In this document: positions 16,414-24,778 of the stretch, piece after piece
How positions within the stretch are numbered: position 1 is the first letter of the stretch
Layout: the number at the start of each line of letters is the position of its first letter
Assembly (NCBI GenBank): GCA_965200525.1
Contig: OZ241368.1
Span: 1,550,001-1,614,000 of the forward strand
DNA length: 64,000 bases
Reading direction: 5' to 3'
DNA from: JANNPJ01 sp965200525
Lineage (GTDB): Bacteria > Actinomycetota > Actinomycetes > Actinomycetales > Kineosporiaceae
Notes under the pieces: generated by a model
The model's input: the letters and a program-made list of their open reading frames with translations, nothing else
The model's database searches: none
Told to the model about the DNA's origin: nothing
Translations under genes and position numbers: made by a program

Positions 16414-17217
16414 TCAGGCCGACAGGTCGCGGGAACGGTCCCGGGCCGCCTCCATCGCCGAGATGAACGCCGCTCGCACCCGCTGATCGTCGAGCAGCCG
16501 CAACGCCGCCGCGGTCGTGCCGCCCGGGCTGGTGACCTGCTCGCGCAGGATGCTCGGATGGGTGCCGGTCTCCTTCAGCATGGTGGCCGCCCCGTAGAGG
16601 GTCTGCACCACGAGCTCGGTGGACGTCGTTCGAGGCAGCCCGAAGAGCACCCCGGCCTCGATCATCGCCTCGGCCACGTAGAAGACGTACGCCGGGCCCG
16701 ACCCGCTGACCGCGGTGACGGCGTCCTGGTACTGCTCGGGCACCTGGACCACCTGACCGGTGGCGGCCAGCAGGGCGAGCGCGGTCGCGAGCTGGTCGCG
16801 GTCGCAGTGCGCGCCCGGGCTGAGCGCGCTCATTCCCTGGTCGACCAGGGCCGGGGTGTTCGGCATCACCCGGACGACGGCGGTGCCGGCCGGCAGCCGC
16901 CCCTCCAGGGTGCTGGTGCTCTGGCCGGCGGCGAGCGAGATCACCAGAGTGCCGGGCCGGATGCTGCCGGCGATCTCGTCCAGCAGGGCCGCGACGTCCT
17001 GCGGCTTGACCACCAAGAGCAGGATGTCGCCGAACTCGGCCGCCTTGACGTTGTCCAGCACCACCACTCCGTGCCGCTCGGCCAGCTCGGCCGCCCGCTC
17101 CGGGCGCCGCTCGCTGATCACCACCTGATCGACGGGCCGGCCGGCCCGCAGCAGGCCGGCCAGAACCGTCTCGCCCATCATTCCCGCGCCGAGGATCGCG
17201 ACCTTCTCTGCAGACAT
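16414..17217 (-). CDS. proC: Pyrroline-5-carboxylate reductase
   Basis: 267 aa, usual length. Catalyses the last step of proline biosynthesis with NAD(P)H. Rossmann motif VAILGAGMMGETVLAGLLRAG at the N-terminus, VRVMPNTPALVDQG in the middle, and the C-terminal P5CR signature around AVSGSGPAYVFYVAEAMI and REQVTSPGGTTAAAL. Starts at ATG 17217. It lies three genes from the proline-degradation pair at 18.6-21.2 kb, so synthesis and breakdown genes are close but on opposite strands. Confidence 0.96.
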   Translation of the reverse strand: MSAEKVAILGAGMMGETVLAGLLRAGRPVDQVVISERRPERAAELAERHGVVVLDNVKAAEFGDILLLVVKPQDVAALLDEIAGSIRPGTLVISLAAGQSTSTLEGRLPAGTAVVRVMPNTPALVDQGMSALSPGAHCDRDQLATALALLAATGQVVQVPEQYQDAVTAVSGSGPAYVFYVAEAMIEAGVLFGLPRTTSTELVVQTLYGAATMLKETGTHPSILREQVTSPGGTTAAALRLLDDQRVRAAFISAMEAARDRSRDLSA

Positions 17218-17230
17218 GGGTTCATCATGC

Positions 17231-17298
17231 CGGTCCCCCGTGTTCAGGCAGTCCCGTGTTCAGGCAGTCCTGTGTTCAGGCAGTCCTGTGTTCAGGCG
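17231..17298. repeat. Four 16-bp tandem repeats between proC and the PucR gene
   Basis: Unit CAGTCC(C/T)GTGTTCAGG, three good copies plus a diverged first one, running from 17231 to about 17298 in the 119-bp gap upstream of proC. Noncoding. May be a slippage array or a set of repeated protein-binding sites in front of proC. Confidence 0.8.
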
Positions 17299-17336
17299 GA
17301 CCGGCGCCGAAGGGGGGCCGGGCGATGATCAGCAAC

Positions 17337-18536
17337 TCAGGGCAGGTGGGGCCGGATCTCGGCCAGGGCCAGGCCGGTGTGCAACTGCAGCCGGGGCTCG
17401 CCCTGGGCCAGCGACACCCCGCTGAGCTGCTCGATCTTCTCCAGTCGGTAGTACAGGGTCTGGCGGTGGATGGACAGCGCGGCCGCCGCCCGGGCCACGT
17501 GGCCGGCCTCGTCCAGGTAGACCAGCGCGGTCCGCACCAGTTCGGGTTCGGCCCGGGCCAGCAGCCGCTCGGCCGCGGTGCCGGCCAGGAGGGCCTCGAT
17601 CGCCGCCCGCCCCTGCCCGGCCACCCGGTAGAACCCCAGCTCGGGCCAGGTGACGACCCGGCCCAGCGACGGCCGGGCCCAGGCCACTCGAGCCGCCACA
17701 TCGGCCTCGTGGCGACGGCCCGGCAGCTCGGCCGGGTCACTGCCGGGCCGGCTGATCCCGGCCCGTTCGTCGTCGCCGACCAGACGGGCCACCCGCCGGG
17801 CGATGCCGGCCAGGGCATCGCTCTCCCCGGCGTGCCCGACCGGGCCGGCGGACCCGGCCGAGCCCGCCGATCCGGCCGAACCGGCCGGCACGGAGAAGAC
17901 CCGGGTTCGTGACGTTCCGGCCGGCCCCTCGGGGACCGACCTCGACCCCGCACCCGACGGCCGGATCACCACCACCGCGATCGGTGCCCCTTCGACTAGG
18001 TCACCCCGGGCCTCCAGCGCCGACCGGGCCGACCGGGCCGACCGGGCCGACCCGGCCGTGGCCGGATCACCGCTGAGCAGCTCGCCGACCAGCCGGTCGA
18101 GCTCCAGCACGCCCTGCTGCCGCCGGGCCAGCAACTCGCCGGCCCGCCGGGCCAGCGGCGCGGCCCGGGCCAGCCGGGCGGCGTCGATCCGGGCCTCGGG
18201 TTCCAGCACCCACAGGTAGCCCAGGGTCCGGCCGCCACTGCGGATGGGCAGGCAGGCGCGGGGCGCGATCTGCTGGGCCGGGTCGCCGGCCAGATGCACG
18301 GGCTCGGTCGCAGTCCGGATGCCCTGCCCCTCAAAGTAGGCCTTGACCTGCGCCGATGCGGTTTTTCCGAGGATCGATGCGGTCCGCACCGGGTCGACGT
18401 CCAGCCCCTGGGAGCAGTAGGCCAGCAGGGTGAAGTCGGTGTCCTCGAGAACCGCGGGCGCGGTCAGCAGCTCGGACAGCTCGTCGACGACGTCCTGGAG
18501 CTGCTCGGTGAGCTCGCCCGGCAGCGCTTCAGACAT
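17337..18536 (-). CDS. PucR-family transcriptional regulator, probable proline-catabolism activator
   Basis: 399 aa. N-terminal sensory part (AVLEDTDFTLLAYCSQG, GRTLGYLWVLEPEA) resembles a GAF-like domain; the C-terminus is the PucR HTH (VARAAAALSIHRQTLYYRLEKI). A Pro/Ala/Gly/Ser low-complexity stretch (SAGSAGSAGSAG) lies in the middle. Divergent from the proline dehydrogenase gene with a 65-bp gap, the arrangement of PruR/PutR-type activators. ATG 18536 is preferred over ATG 18566 because GAGGAG lies 9 bases before it. Confidence 0.85.
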   Translation of the reverse strand: MSEALPGELTEQLQDVVDELSELLTAPAVLEDTDFTLLAYCSQGLDVDPVRTASILGKTASAQVKAYFEGQGIRTATEPVHLAGDPAQQIAPRACLPIRSGGRTLGYLWVLEPEARIDAARLARAAPLARRAGELLARRQQGVLELDRLVGELLSGDPATAGSARSARSARSALEARGDLVEGAPIAVVVIRPSGAGSRSVPEGPAGTSRTRVFSVPAGSAGSAGSAGSAGPVGHAGESDALAGIARRVARLVGDDERAGISRPGSDPAELPGRRHEADVAARVAWARPSLGRVVTWPELGFYRVAGQGRAAIEALLAGTAAERLLARAEPELVRTALVYLDEAGHVARAAAALSIHRQTLYYRLEKIEQLSGVSLAQGEPRLQLHTGLALAEIRPHLP

Positions 18537-18588
18537 TCGTCGGAACTCCTCGTGGCACGTGCTCATGGTGGCACCGCAACCCCCGGCC

Positions 18589-18594
18589 TAGCGT
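18589..18594 (+). promoter_or_regulatory. -10 box TAGCGT, leaderless putA start
   Basis: TAGCGT ends 7 nt before the proline dehydrogenase ATG at 18602, within the 65-bp divergent gap shared with the PucR gene. Confidence 0.5.
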
Positions 18595-18601
18595 TACAGG
18601 C

Positions 18602-19531
18602 ATGCCAAACCTGCTGCTCGCCGCGGCCAACACCCGGCCGGTCCGGAGCGCCGTCAGTGCCCTGCCGCTCAGCCGCCGCCTGGTCGACCGGTTCATCGCC
18701 GGCGAGGACCAGGCCGCCGCCCTCCGGGTCAGCGCCGCCCTGCAGTCGGCCGGGCTCGGCGTCACGCTCGACGTGCTCGGCGAGGGGGTCACCGAGCGGG
18801 CGGGAGCGGACCAGAACGCGACCGCCTACCTCGAGCTGCTGCGGGCGCTGGCCGAGCACGGCCTGGCCGGCGGGGCCGAGGTCTCGGTCAAGCTCTCGGC
18901 CCTGGGGCAGGCCCTGCCGAACGGCGGCCAGGCCATCGCCCTGGAACACGCCACGGCGATCGCGGCCGCCGCCGAGGCCGCCGGCACCACGATGACCCTG
19001 GACATGGAGGACCACACCACGGTCGACTCCACGCTGGCCGTGCTGGCCGAACTGCGGGCCCGGTACCCCTGGGTCGGCGCCGTCCTGCAGTCGGCGCTGT
19101 ACCGGACCGAGGCCGACTGCCGCGACCTGGCCACCGCCGGCTCCCGGGTCCGCCTGGTCAAGGGCGCCTACGCCGAGCCGGGCACGGTCGCCCACCCCCG
19201 CAAGGCGGACGTCGACGCGGCCTACCAGCGCTGCCTCGAGATCTTGATGGCCGGCGCCGGCTACCCGATGGTCGGCACCCACGACCCAGTGATGATCGCC
19301 GCCGCCCGCCGCCTGGCCGAGAGGTACGAGCGGCCGGCCGACAGCTGGGAGATGCAGATGCTGCACGGCATCCGGGCCGACGAGCAGCGAGCGCTGGTCG
19401 CCGAGGGCATCGCCGTCCGGGTGTACCTGCCGTTCGGCACCGACTGGTACGGCTACTACATCCGCCGCCTGGCCGAGCGCCCGGCCAACCTGCTGTTCCT
19501 GCTGCGCCATCTGCGCAACACCGACCTCTGA
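18602..19531 (+). CDS. putA: Proline dehydrogenase (monofunctional)
   Basis: 309 aa, FAD-dependent (beta/alpha)8 barrel that oxidises proline to pyrroline-5-carboxylate. Diagnostic segments: SVKLSALGQALP, TMTLDMEDHTTVDSTL, RLVKGAYAEPG, GTHDPVMIAAA and the C-terminal YYIRRLAERPAN substrate-binding helix. It is a stand-alone enzyme rather than a PutA fusion. pruA follows after 11 bp with its own AAGGAG site, so the two form an operon, probably driven by the divergent PucR-family regulator. Confidence 0.95.
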   Translation: MPNLLLAAANTRPVRSAVSALPLSRRLVDRFIAGEDQAAALRVSAALQSAGLGVTLDVLGEGVTERAGADQNATAYLELLRALAEHGLAGGAEVSVKLSALGQALPNGGQAIALEHATAIAAAAEAAGTTMTLDMEDHTTVDSTLAVLAELRARYPWVGAVLQSALYRTEADCRDLATAGSRVRLVKGAYAEPGTVAHPRKADVDAAYQRCLEILMAGAGYPMVGTHDPVMIAAARRLAERYERPADSWEMQMLHGIRADEQRALVAEGIAVRVYLPFGTDWYGYYIRRLAERPANLLFLLRHLRNTDL

Positions 19532-19542
19532 AGGAGCTTCTC

Positions 19543-21171
19543 ATGGACGCCGTCACCCGGGTTCCCGCCCCCGTGAACGAGACCCCCCGCGACTACGCCC
19601 CGGGCAGCACCGAGCGGATCAGCCTGGAGAGCCGGCTCAAGGAGATGTGGAGCCGGCCCGAGGAGCTGACCAACTGGATCGACGGCACCCCGACCGCCGG
19701 GCACGGAACCCGCAGTGACGTCGTCGCCCCCTTCGAACATGCCCATGTACTGGGCTCTTTCACCGCCGCCGACCGGAGTGACGCCGCCGCCGCGATCGCC
19801 GCGGCCAAGCGGGCCGCACCGGGCTGGCGGGCCCTGTCGATCGACGACCGGGCGGCCATCCTGCTCAAGGCGGCCGACCTGCTGACCGGCGGCTGGCGGG
19901 ACACCCTGAACGCCGCGACCATGCTCGGGCAAGCCAAGACCGCTTACCAGGCGGAGATCGACGCCGCGTGCGAGCTGGCCGACTTCTGGCGGTTCAACGT
20001 GCAGTACGCCCGGGAGATCTACGCCGAGCAGCCCCGGGCCAACTCGGCCGGGGTCTGGAACCGGCTGGATCACCGCCCGCTGGAGGGCTTCGTCTACGCG
20101 ATCACCCCGTTCAACTTCACCGCCATCGCCGGAAACCTGCCCACCGCACCGGCTCTGATGGGCAACACGGTGGTCTGGAAGCCGAGCCCGACCCAGGCCC
20201 TGTCGGCCGAGTGGACGATGCGTCTGCTGGTCGCGGCCGGTCTGCCGCCGGGCGTGATCAACCTGGTGCACGGCGACGGCCTAGCCGTCTCCGAGGTCGC
20301 GCTGGCCGACCCGGACCTGGCCGGGATCCACTTCACCGGTTCGACCACGACCTTCCAGTCGCTCTGGAGCCAGGTCGGCTCCCGAATCTCCGGATACCGC
20401 TCTTACCCGCGGATCGTCGGCGAGACCGGCGGCAAGGACTTCGTCCTGGCCCACCCGAGCGCCGACGTCGACGTGCTGCGAACCGCCCTGGTGCGCGGGG
20501 CTTTCGAGTACTCCGGGCAGAAGTGCTCGGCCGCCTCCCGGGCCTACGTCCCGGCCAGTGTCTGGGCCCGGCTGAAGGACGGCCTGGCCGACGTCACCCG
20601 ATCGCTGCCCGTCGGCCCGGTGACCGATTTCCGCAACTTCACCTCGGCCGTGATCGACGCCCGCTCGTTCGCCAAGCAGAAGGCCGCCCTCGACCGGGCG
20701 GCGGGCGCCGCCGGCGTCGAGGTGCTGGCCGGCGGGGGCACCGACGACCGCCAGGGCTGGTTTGTCGACCCGACCGTGCTCACCGTCAGTGACCCGTTGG
20801 ACGAGGCGATGACGACCGAGTACTTCGGCCCGATCTTGACCGTGCACGTGTTCGACGACGCCGACTACGACCGGGTGGTGACCGGAATCGCCGAGGATTC
20901 CAGGTATGCCCTGACCGGGGCCGTGATCGCCACCGAGCGCGGGGCCCTGGCGGCGGCGTCCGAGAAGCTGCGGTTCGCGGCCGGCAACTTCTACCTGAAC
21001 GACAAGCCGACCGGGGCCGTCGTCGGCCAGCAGCCGTTCGGCGGAGGCCGGGCCTCGGGCACCAACGACAAGGCCGGAGCCCCGCAGAACCTGATGCGCT
21101 GGAGCTCGACCCGTGTGATCAAGGAGACCTTCGACGCCCCCACCGAGCACCCGTACCCGCACATGGGCTGA
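19543..21171 (+). CDS. pruA: L-glutamate gamma-semialdehyde (P5C) dehydrogenase
   Basis: 542 aa aldehyde dehydrogenase that completes proline breakdown to glutamate with NAD+. ITPFNFTAIAGNLPTAPALMG at the NAD site, FTGSTTTFQSLW, GETGGKDFVLAHP with the catalytic Glu, and the nucleophile Cys in YSGQKCSAASRAYVP are all present; length is normal. ATG with AAGGAG six bases upstream. It follows the proline dehydrogenase gene directly. Confidence 0.96.
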   Translation: MDAVTRVPAPVNETPRDYAPGSTERISLESRLKEMWSRPEELTNWIDGTPTAGHGTRSDVVAPFEHAHVLGSFTAADRSDAAAAIAAAKRAAPGWRALSIDDRAAILLKAADLLTGGWRDTLNAATMLGQAKTAYQAEIDAACELADFWRFNVQYAREIYAEQPRANSAGVWNRLDHRPLEGFVYAITPFNFTAIAGNLPTAPALMGNTVVWKPSPTQALSAEWTMRLLVAAGLPPGVINLVHGDGLAVSEVALADPDLAGIHFTGSTTTFQSLWSQVGSRISGYRSYPRIVGETGGKDFVLAHPSADVDVLRTALVRGAFEYSGQKCSAASRAYVPASVWARLKDGLADVTRSLPVGPVTDFRNFTSAVIDARSFAKQKAALDRAAGAAGVEVLAGGGTDDRQGWFVDPTVLTVSDPLDEAMTTEYFGPILTVHVFDDADYDRVVTGIAEDSRYALTGAVIATERGALAAASEKLRFAAGNFYLNDKPTGAVVGQQPFGGGRASGTNDKAGAPQNLMRWSSTRVIKETFDAPTEHPYPHMG

Positions 21172-21246
21172 AGCCCGCGGGGCCCGGGTGCTGATTTTCG
21201 ACGGCAGCCGTGATTCACTCACCGCTCAGCTACTGAGAGGTGTCAT

Positions 21247-22359
21247 ATGAAGGTTGTCTACAACAGCTTCGGGGGCCGGTACTCGGACAACCCCCGGGCG
21301 ATCCACGAGCGGCTGGTGCAGCGCGACCAGGGCCTGACTCATGTCTGGCTGGCCGACCCGCTGCACCAGCACGGCTTCCCGGCCGGGGTGGAGACCGTCC
21401 TGTTCGGCAGCGACGAGTGCATCGAGGCCCTCCAGACGGCCGATGTGGTGGTGTCGAACACCCACATCGAGCTCGAGTGGACCAAGGCTCCAGGTGGCAT
21501 CTACCTGCAGACCTGGCACGGGACGCCGCTCAAGCACATCCACTTCGACGTGCTCTTCGCCCGCCCCGGCCGGCTGGAGTACCTGAGCCGGGACGTGCGC
21601 CGCTGGGATCATCTGCTGTCGCCCAACGAGGCCAGCACCGGACCGCTCCGGCAGGCCTTCGGGTTCACCGGCGACGTGGCCGAGACCGGGTACCCGCGCA
21701 ACGACGTCCTGACCGCCGAGGATCGCGACGAGCGCCGGATGCGGGTTCGGCACGAACTCGGCATCCCGGACGACAAGAAGGTCGTGCTCTACACCCCGAC
21801 CTGGCGCGACGACCTGCGCGACGAGGACGGCAAGCTCGACTTCGAGATGCACCTGGATCTTGACCAGTTCACCGAGCGGCTGGGCGAAGACCACGTCCTG
21901 CTACTGCGGTTGCACTACATGATCTCGGGCCGGCTCGGGCTGGTCGAACGGCCCGGCGTGTACGACGTGTCGTTCCACCCCGAGGTCAGCGATCTCTACC
22001 TGGCCGCCGACGTGATGATCACCGACTACTCGTCGACGATGTTCGACTTCGCGGTGACCGGCAAGCCGTTGCTGTTCTACACCTACGACCTGGCCCATTA
22101 CCGGGACACGTTGCGCGGCTTCTACTTCGACTTCCACCTGCGGGCCCCCGGCCCGCTGCTGCACAGCAGCGGCGAGGTGGTCGACGCGATCGCCGACCTG
22201 GGCCCGGTCGAGGCCGAGTACCGGGAGGCCTACGCCCAGTTCCAGGAGCGGTTCTGCCACCTGGAGGACGGCCGTGCGACCGACAGGGTGGTGGACCGGT
22301 TCTTCGGCTCCGACCGCCCACCGCCGCCGAGCGTTCAGAGCTCGGGGTCGGTCAGGTAG
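21247..22359 (+). CDS. CDP-glycerol glycerophosphotransferase-family protein (TagF/TagB-like)
   Basis: 370 aa. Family signatures: TWHGTPLKHIHFDV, LSPNEASTGPL, VLYTPTWRDDLR and the C-terminal SDLYLAADVMITDYSSTMFDF region of the CDP-glycerol transferase fold (GT-B). Such enzymes transfer glycerol phosphate in teichoic-acid-like polymers; no CDP-glycerol synthesis or export gene is in the window, so donor and polymer are unknown. It lacks the N-terminal extension of multi-domain TagF. GAGAGG lies just before the ATG. Its 3' end overlaps the convergent TetR gene by 25 bp. Confidence 0.85.
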   Translation: MKVVYNSFGGRYSDNPRAIHERLVQRDQGLTHVWLADPLHQHGFPAGVETVLFGSDECIEALQTADVVVSNTHIELEWTKAPGGIYLQTWHGTPLKHIHFDVLFARPGRLEYLSRDVRRWDHLLSPNEASTGPLRQAFGFTGDVAETGYPRNDVLTAEDRDERRMRVRHELGIPDDKKVVLYTPTWRDDLRDEDGKLDFEMHLDLDQFTERLGEDHVLLLRLHYMISGRLGLVERPGVYDVSFHPEVSDLYLAADVMITDYSSTMFDFAVTGKPLLFYTYDLAHYRDTLRGFYFDFHLRAPGPLLHSSGEVVDAIADLGPVEAEYREAYAQFQERFCHLEDGRATDRVVDRFFGSDRPPPPSVQSSGSVR

Positions 22360-22949
22360 TGCTGCAGGGTCGGGCCGACGGTCCGGGCCAGCACGTCTAG
22401 GTCGATGCTGGCCAGCGGCTCGACCTTGATCAGCACGCGCACCATGGCGATCCCGACCAGGTGCGACGCGGCCAGTGAGGCCCGCAGTTCGGGTCGATCC
22501 ACGTTCAGCGAGGCGGCGATCTTGGACAGGAGTTCCCGGTTGATGAACTCCCGCAGCATCCGGGCCGCCGCCTCGCTGGCCATCGCCCCGGTCAGCAGGG
22601 CGGTGATCCGTTCCCGCCCGCCGGGCATCTCCCAGACGCCCATGATGGTCCGGGCCAGCCGCTCGCCGAGTTGCTCCGGCGGCCCGTCGAGCAGCCCGGG
22701 CAGGATGTCACCGGGGCGGGCCGGAAAGCCCAGCGCGGCCACGAAGACGTCTTCCTTGCCGTCGAAGTAGTGGTGCACCAGCCGGGCATCCACACCGGCG
22801 GCCCGGGCCACCCCCCGCATGGTGGTGGCGTCGTACCCGCGGCTGCCGAACTCGGCCCGGGCGGCGGCCAGGATCAACCCCCGGGTGTCTTCACCGGCGG
22901 GCCGGCGGCCGCGGCGGCGAGCCGGGATCTCGCCGGCGGCGTCCGTCAT
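22335..22949 (-). CDS. TetR-family transcriptional regulator
   Basis: 204 aa from the ATG at 22949 (MTDAAGEIPARRRGRRP). HTH: ILAAARAEFGSRGYDATTMRGVARAAGVDARLVHHYF (seen in consecutive parts), followed by an all-helical ligand domain with FPARPGDILPGLLDG, typical of TetR_C of actinobacterial regulators. A longer frame up to 23075 overlaps the isomerase gene in a different frame and is unlikely. Only 23 bp separate it from the upstream sugar-isomerase gene, so both probably share a transcript. Target unknown. Confidence 0.87.
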   Translation of the reverse strand: MTDAAGEIPARRRGRRPAGEDTRGLILAAARAEFGSRGYDATTMRGVARAAGVDARLVHHYFDGKEDVFVAALGFPARPGDILPGLLDGPPEQLGERLARTIMGVWEMPGGRERITALLTGAMASEAAARMLREFINRELLSKIAASLNVDRPELRASLAASHLVGIAMVRVLIKVEPLASIDLDVLARTVGPTLQHYLTDPEL

Positions 22950-22972
22950 CGGTGCGGTCGCGTTCGGACGGC

Positions 22973-23833
22973 TCAGCGCCCCGGGCCGGTGAGCACCGAC
23001 GGCGCGGCCAGGTGCAACCGGGCGAACGCCAGGCACTCGGCCAGCTCGGACTCGCGCTCGGCCCGGGTCTTGCACTTGCGGGTGTTCACCTCGACCGCGA
23101 CCGTGCCGCTCCAGGCCTGCTCGGCCAGCAGGCCCAGCACCTCGGCACAGGGCTGGGTGCCCCGGCCGGGAACCAGGTGCTCGTCCTTGGCCGAGCCGAC
23201 ACCGTCGGCCAGGTGCACGTGGGTCAGCCGGTCGCCGAGCCGGCGGGCCATCTCGAGCGAGTCCCCACCGGCCGTCGAGGCGTGCGAGAAGTCGAGGGTG
23301 ACGTGCTTGTAGGGCTGGGTCACCGGATCCCAGCCGGGCAGGTAGGCCTGCATCTCGCGGTTACGGGCCCGCCACGGGTACATGTTCTCGACCGTCATGG
23401 GAACCTCGAACCGCTCGGTGAGCCGCTCCACGCCGTCCACGAAACCGGCCGCGTACTCCTTCTGCCAGCGGAACGGCGGGTGCGCGACGACTGCCCCCGA
23501 GCCGAGGTCGACGGCCATCTGGAGCGAGCGCTCGAGCTTGACCCACGGATCCTTGCCCCACACCCGCTGGGTGACCAGCAGCGTCGGGGCGTGGATGGAG
23601 AGCACCGGGATGCCGTAGTGGGCGGCCAGCCGGGCCAGCGCGGCCGGGTCCTGGCTGACCGGGTCGGTCCAGACCATCACCTCGACGCCGTCGTAGCCCA
23701 GCCGGGCGGCGATCTCGAACGCGTCAGCGCAGGATTCCGGGTAGACCGAGCTGGTCGACAGCGCGACGCGGGCGGCCGGTACTCGCACCGCCCGGCCCCG
23801 GCGCGACTGCGGCGCTCCGCTCGGACGACCCAT
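22973..23833 (-). CDS. Sugar phosphate isomerase/epimerase (xylose-isomerase-like TIM barrel)
   Basis: 286 aa AP-endonuclease-2/xylose-isomerase-like TIM barrel. Metal ligands expected in VLSIHAPTLL, VVAHPPFRWQ, TVENMYPWR, VTLDFSHAST, THVHLADGVGS and AVEVNTRK, spaced as in the family. It corresponds to the Rv0498-type gene that is a neighbour of proC in mycobacteria. Substrate unknown. TAGTCT seven bases before the ATG indicates a leaderless mRNA. Confidence 0.85.
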   Translation of the reverse strand: MGRPSGAPQSRRGRAVRVPAARVALSTSSVYPESCADAFEIAARLGYDGVEVMVWTDPVSQDPAALARLAAHYGIPVLSIHAPTLLVTQRVWGKDPWVKLERSLQMAVDLGSGAVVAHPPFRWQKEYAAGFVDGVERLTERFEVPMTVENMYPWRARNREMQAYLPGWDPVTQPYKHVTLDFSHASTAGGDSLEMARRLGDRLTHVHLADGVGSAKDEHLVPGRGTQPCAEVLGLLAEQAWSGTVAVEVNTRKCKTRAERESELAECLAFARLHLAAPSVLTGPGR

Positions 23834-23840
23834 GCCGTCC

Positions 23841-23846
23841 AGACTA
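23841..23846 (-). promoter_or_regulatory. -10 box TAGTCT, leaderless isomerase start
   Basis: On the minus strand TAGTCT ends 7 nt before the ATG at 23833. Confidence 0.5.
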
Positions 23847-23904
23847 TCCGCGAACCGGCGGCGTGGCCCCCCACGCCGCGCTCACCGGATCCGCCGCGTG
23901 GCTC

Positions 23905-23910
23905 TACTCT
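23905..23910 (+). promoter_or_regulatory. -10 box TACTCT, leaderless start
   Basis: TACTCT ends 6 nt before ATG 23917. It lies inside the longer reading frame, so favours 23917 over the upstream start. Confidence 0.5.
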
Positions 23911-23916
23911 GGGCCG

Positions 23917-24762
23917 ATGCCTCACCCTCCGGCCCCGGAGCTGCCCCTCGACTCGCCTCGCGCCTGGCTCGAGTTCGCCGACCCGGACCCCGACCCCGAC
24001 GACTCGGACGACGGGCCCGCGCAGATCTTCCGCTGCGACCTGACCTGGCTCACGTCGTCCTGGACCTGCATCTACGGCCGCGGCTGCCAGGGGATCTACG
24101 CCGACCGCCCGGACGACGGCTGCTGCACGCTGGGCGCGCACTTCGCCGACGAGGACGACGAGCAACGGGTGGCGGCCGCGGTGGCCCTGCTCGACCCCAC
24201 CGGCTGGCAGTACGCGGCCGAGGGCACCCGCAGGGGAAAGGGAAAGCGCGGCCAGGCCGGGCCGAACGACGGCTGGACCGAGACCGATCCCGAGGGCGCC
24301 CGCAAGACCCGGGTGGTGGACGGCGCCTGCATCTTCCTGAACCGGCCCGGCTTCGCCGCCGGTGACGGCTGTGCCCTGCACAAGCTGGCCCTGGACCGCG
24401 GTCAGGAGCCGCTGGAGCTGAAGCCGGACGTCTGCTGGCAGCTGCCGATCCGGCGCAGCTACCAGACCGTCGAGCGGCCGGACGGCACCAGCTACCTGGA
24501 GGTGTCGATCAGCGAGTACGACCGCCGGGGCTGGGGCGCCGGCGGTCACGACCTGGACTGGTACTGCACCACCAACCCGCAGGCCCACATCGGCGCCGAG
24601 CCGGTCTACCGGTCGTTGCGCCCGGAGCTCGTCGAGCTGATGGGCGCGGCGGCCTACGAGACCCTGGCCCGGCACTGCGACCAGCTCACCGGGGCCCGCA
24701 AACTGCTGCCGCTGACCGTGCACCCGGCCACCCGGGCCGCCCGCAAGCCGGCCCGGCGCTGA
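23917..24762 (+). CDS. Conserved cysteine-rich protein, Rv0495c-like, unknown function
   Basis: About 281 aa. An acidic start (FADPDPDPDDSDD) is followed by cysteine clusters: LTSSWTCIYGRGCQGIY, RPDDGCCTLGAHF, GACIFLNRPGF with GDGCALHKLAL, DVCWQLPIRR, and HDLDWYCTTNP. The paired C/H pattern looks like a metal-binding site, in the style of YkgJ-type zinc/iron-chelate domains. It resembles from memory mycobacterial Rv0495c, which lies near the Rv0498-Rv0500 block, matching this context. No function is established. Starts at 23917 because of the leaderless -10. Confidence 0.75.
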   Translation: MPHPPAPELPLDSPRAWLEFADPDPDPDDSDDGPAQIFRCDLTWLTSSWTCIYGRGCQGIYADRPDDGCCTLGAHFADEDDEQRVAAAVALLDPTGWQYAAEGTRRGKGKRGQAGPNDGWTETDPEGARKTRVVDGACIFLNRPGFAAGDGCALHKLALDRGQEPLELKPDVCWQLPIRRSYQTVERPDGTSYLEVSISEYDRRGWGAGGHDLDWYCTTNPQAHIGAEPVYRSLRPELVELMGAAAYETLARHCDQLTGARKLLPLTVHPATRAARKPARR

Positions 24763-24778
24763 CCGACCGGATCGTGTC

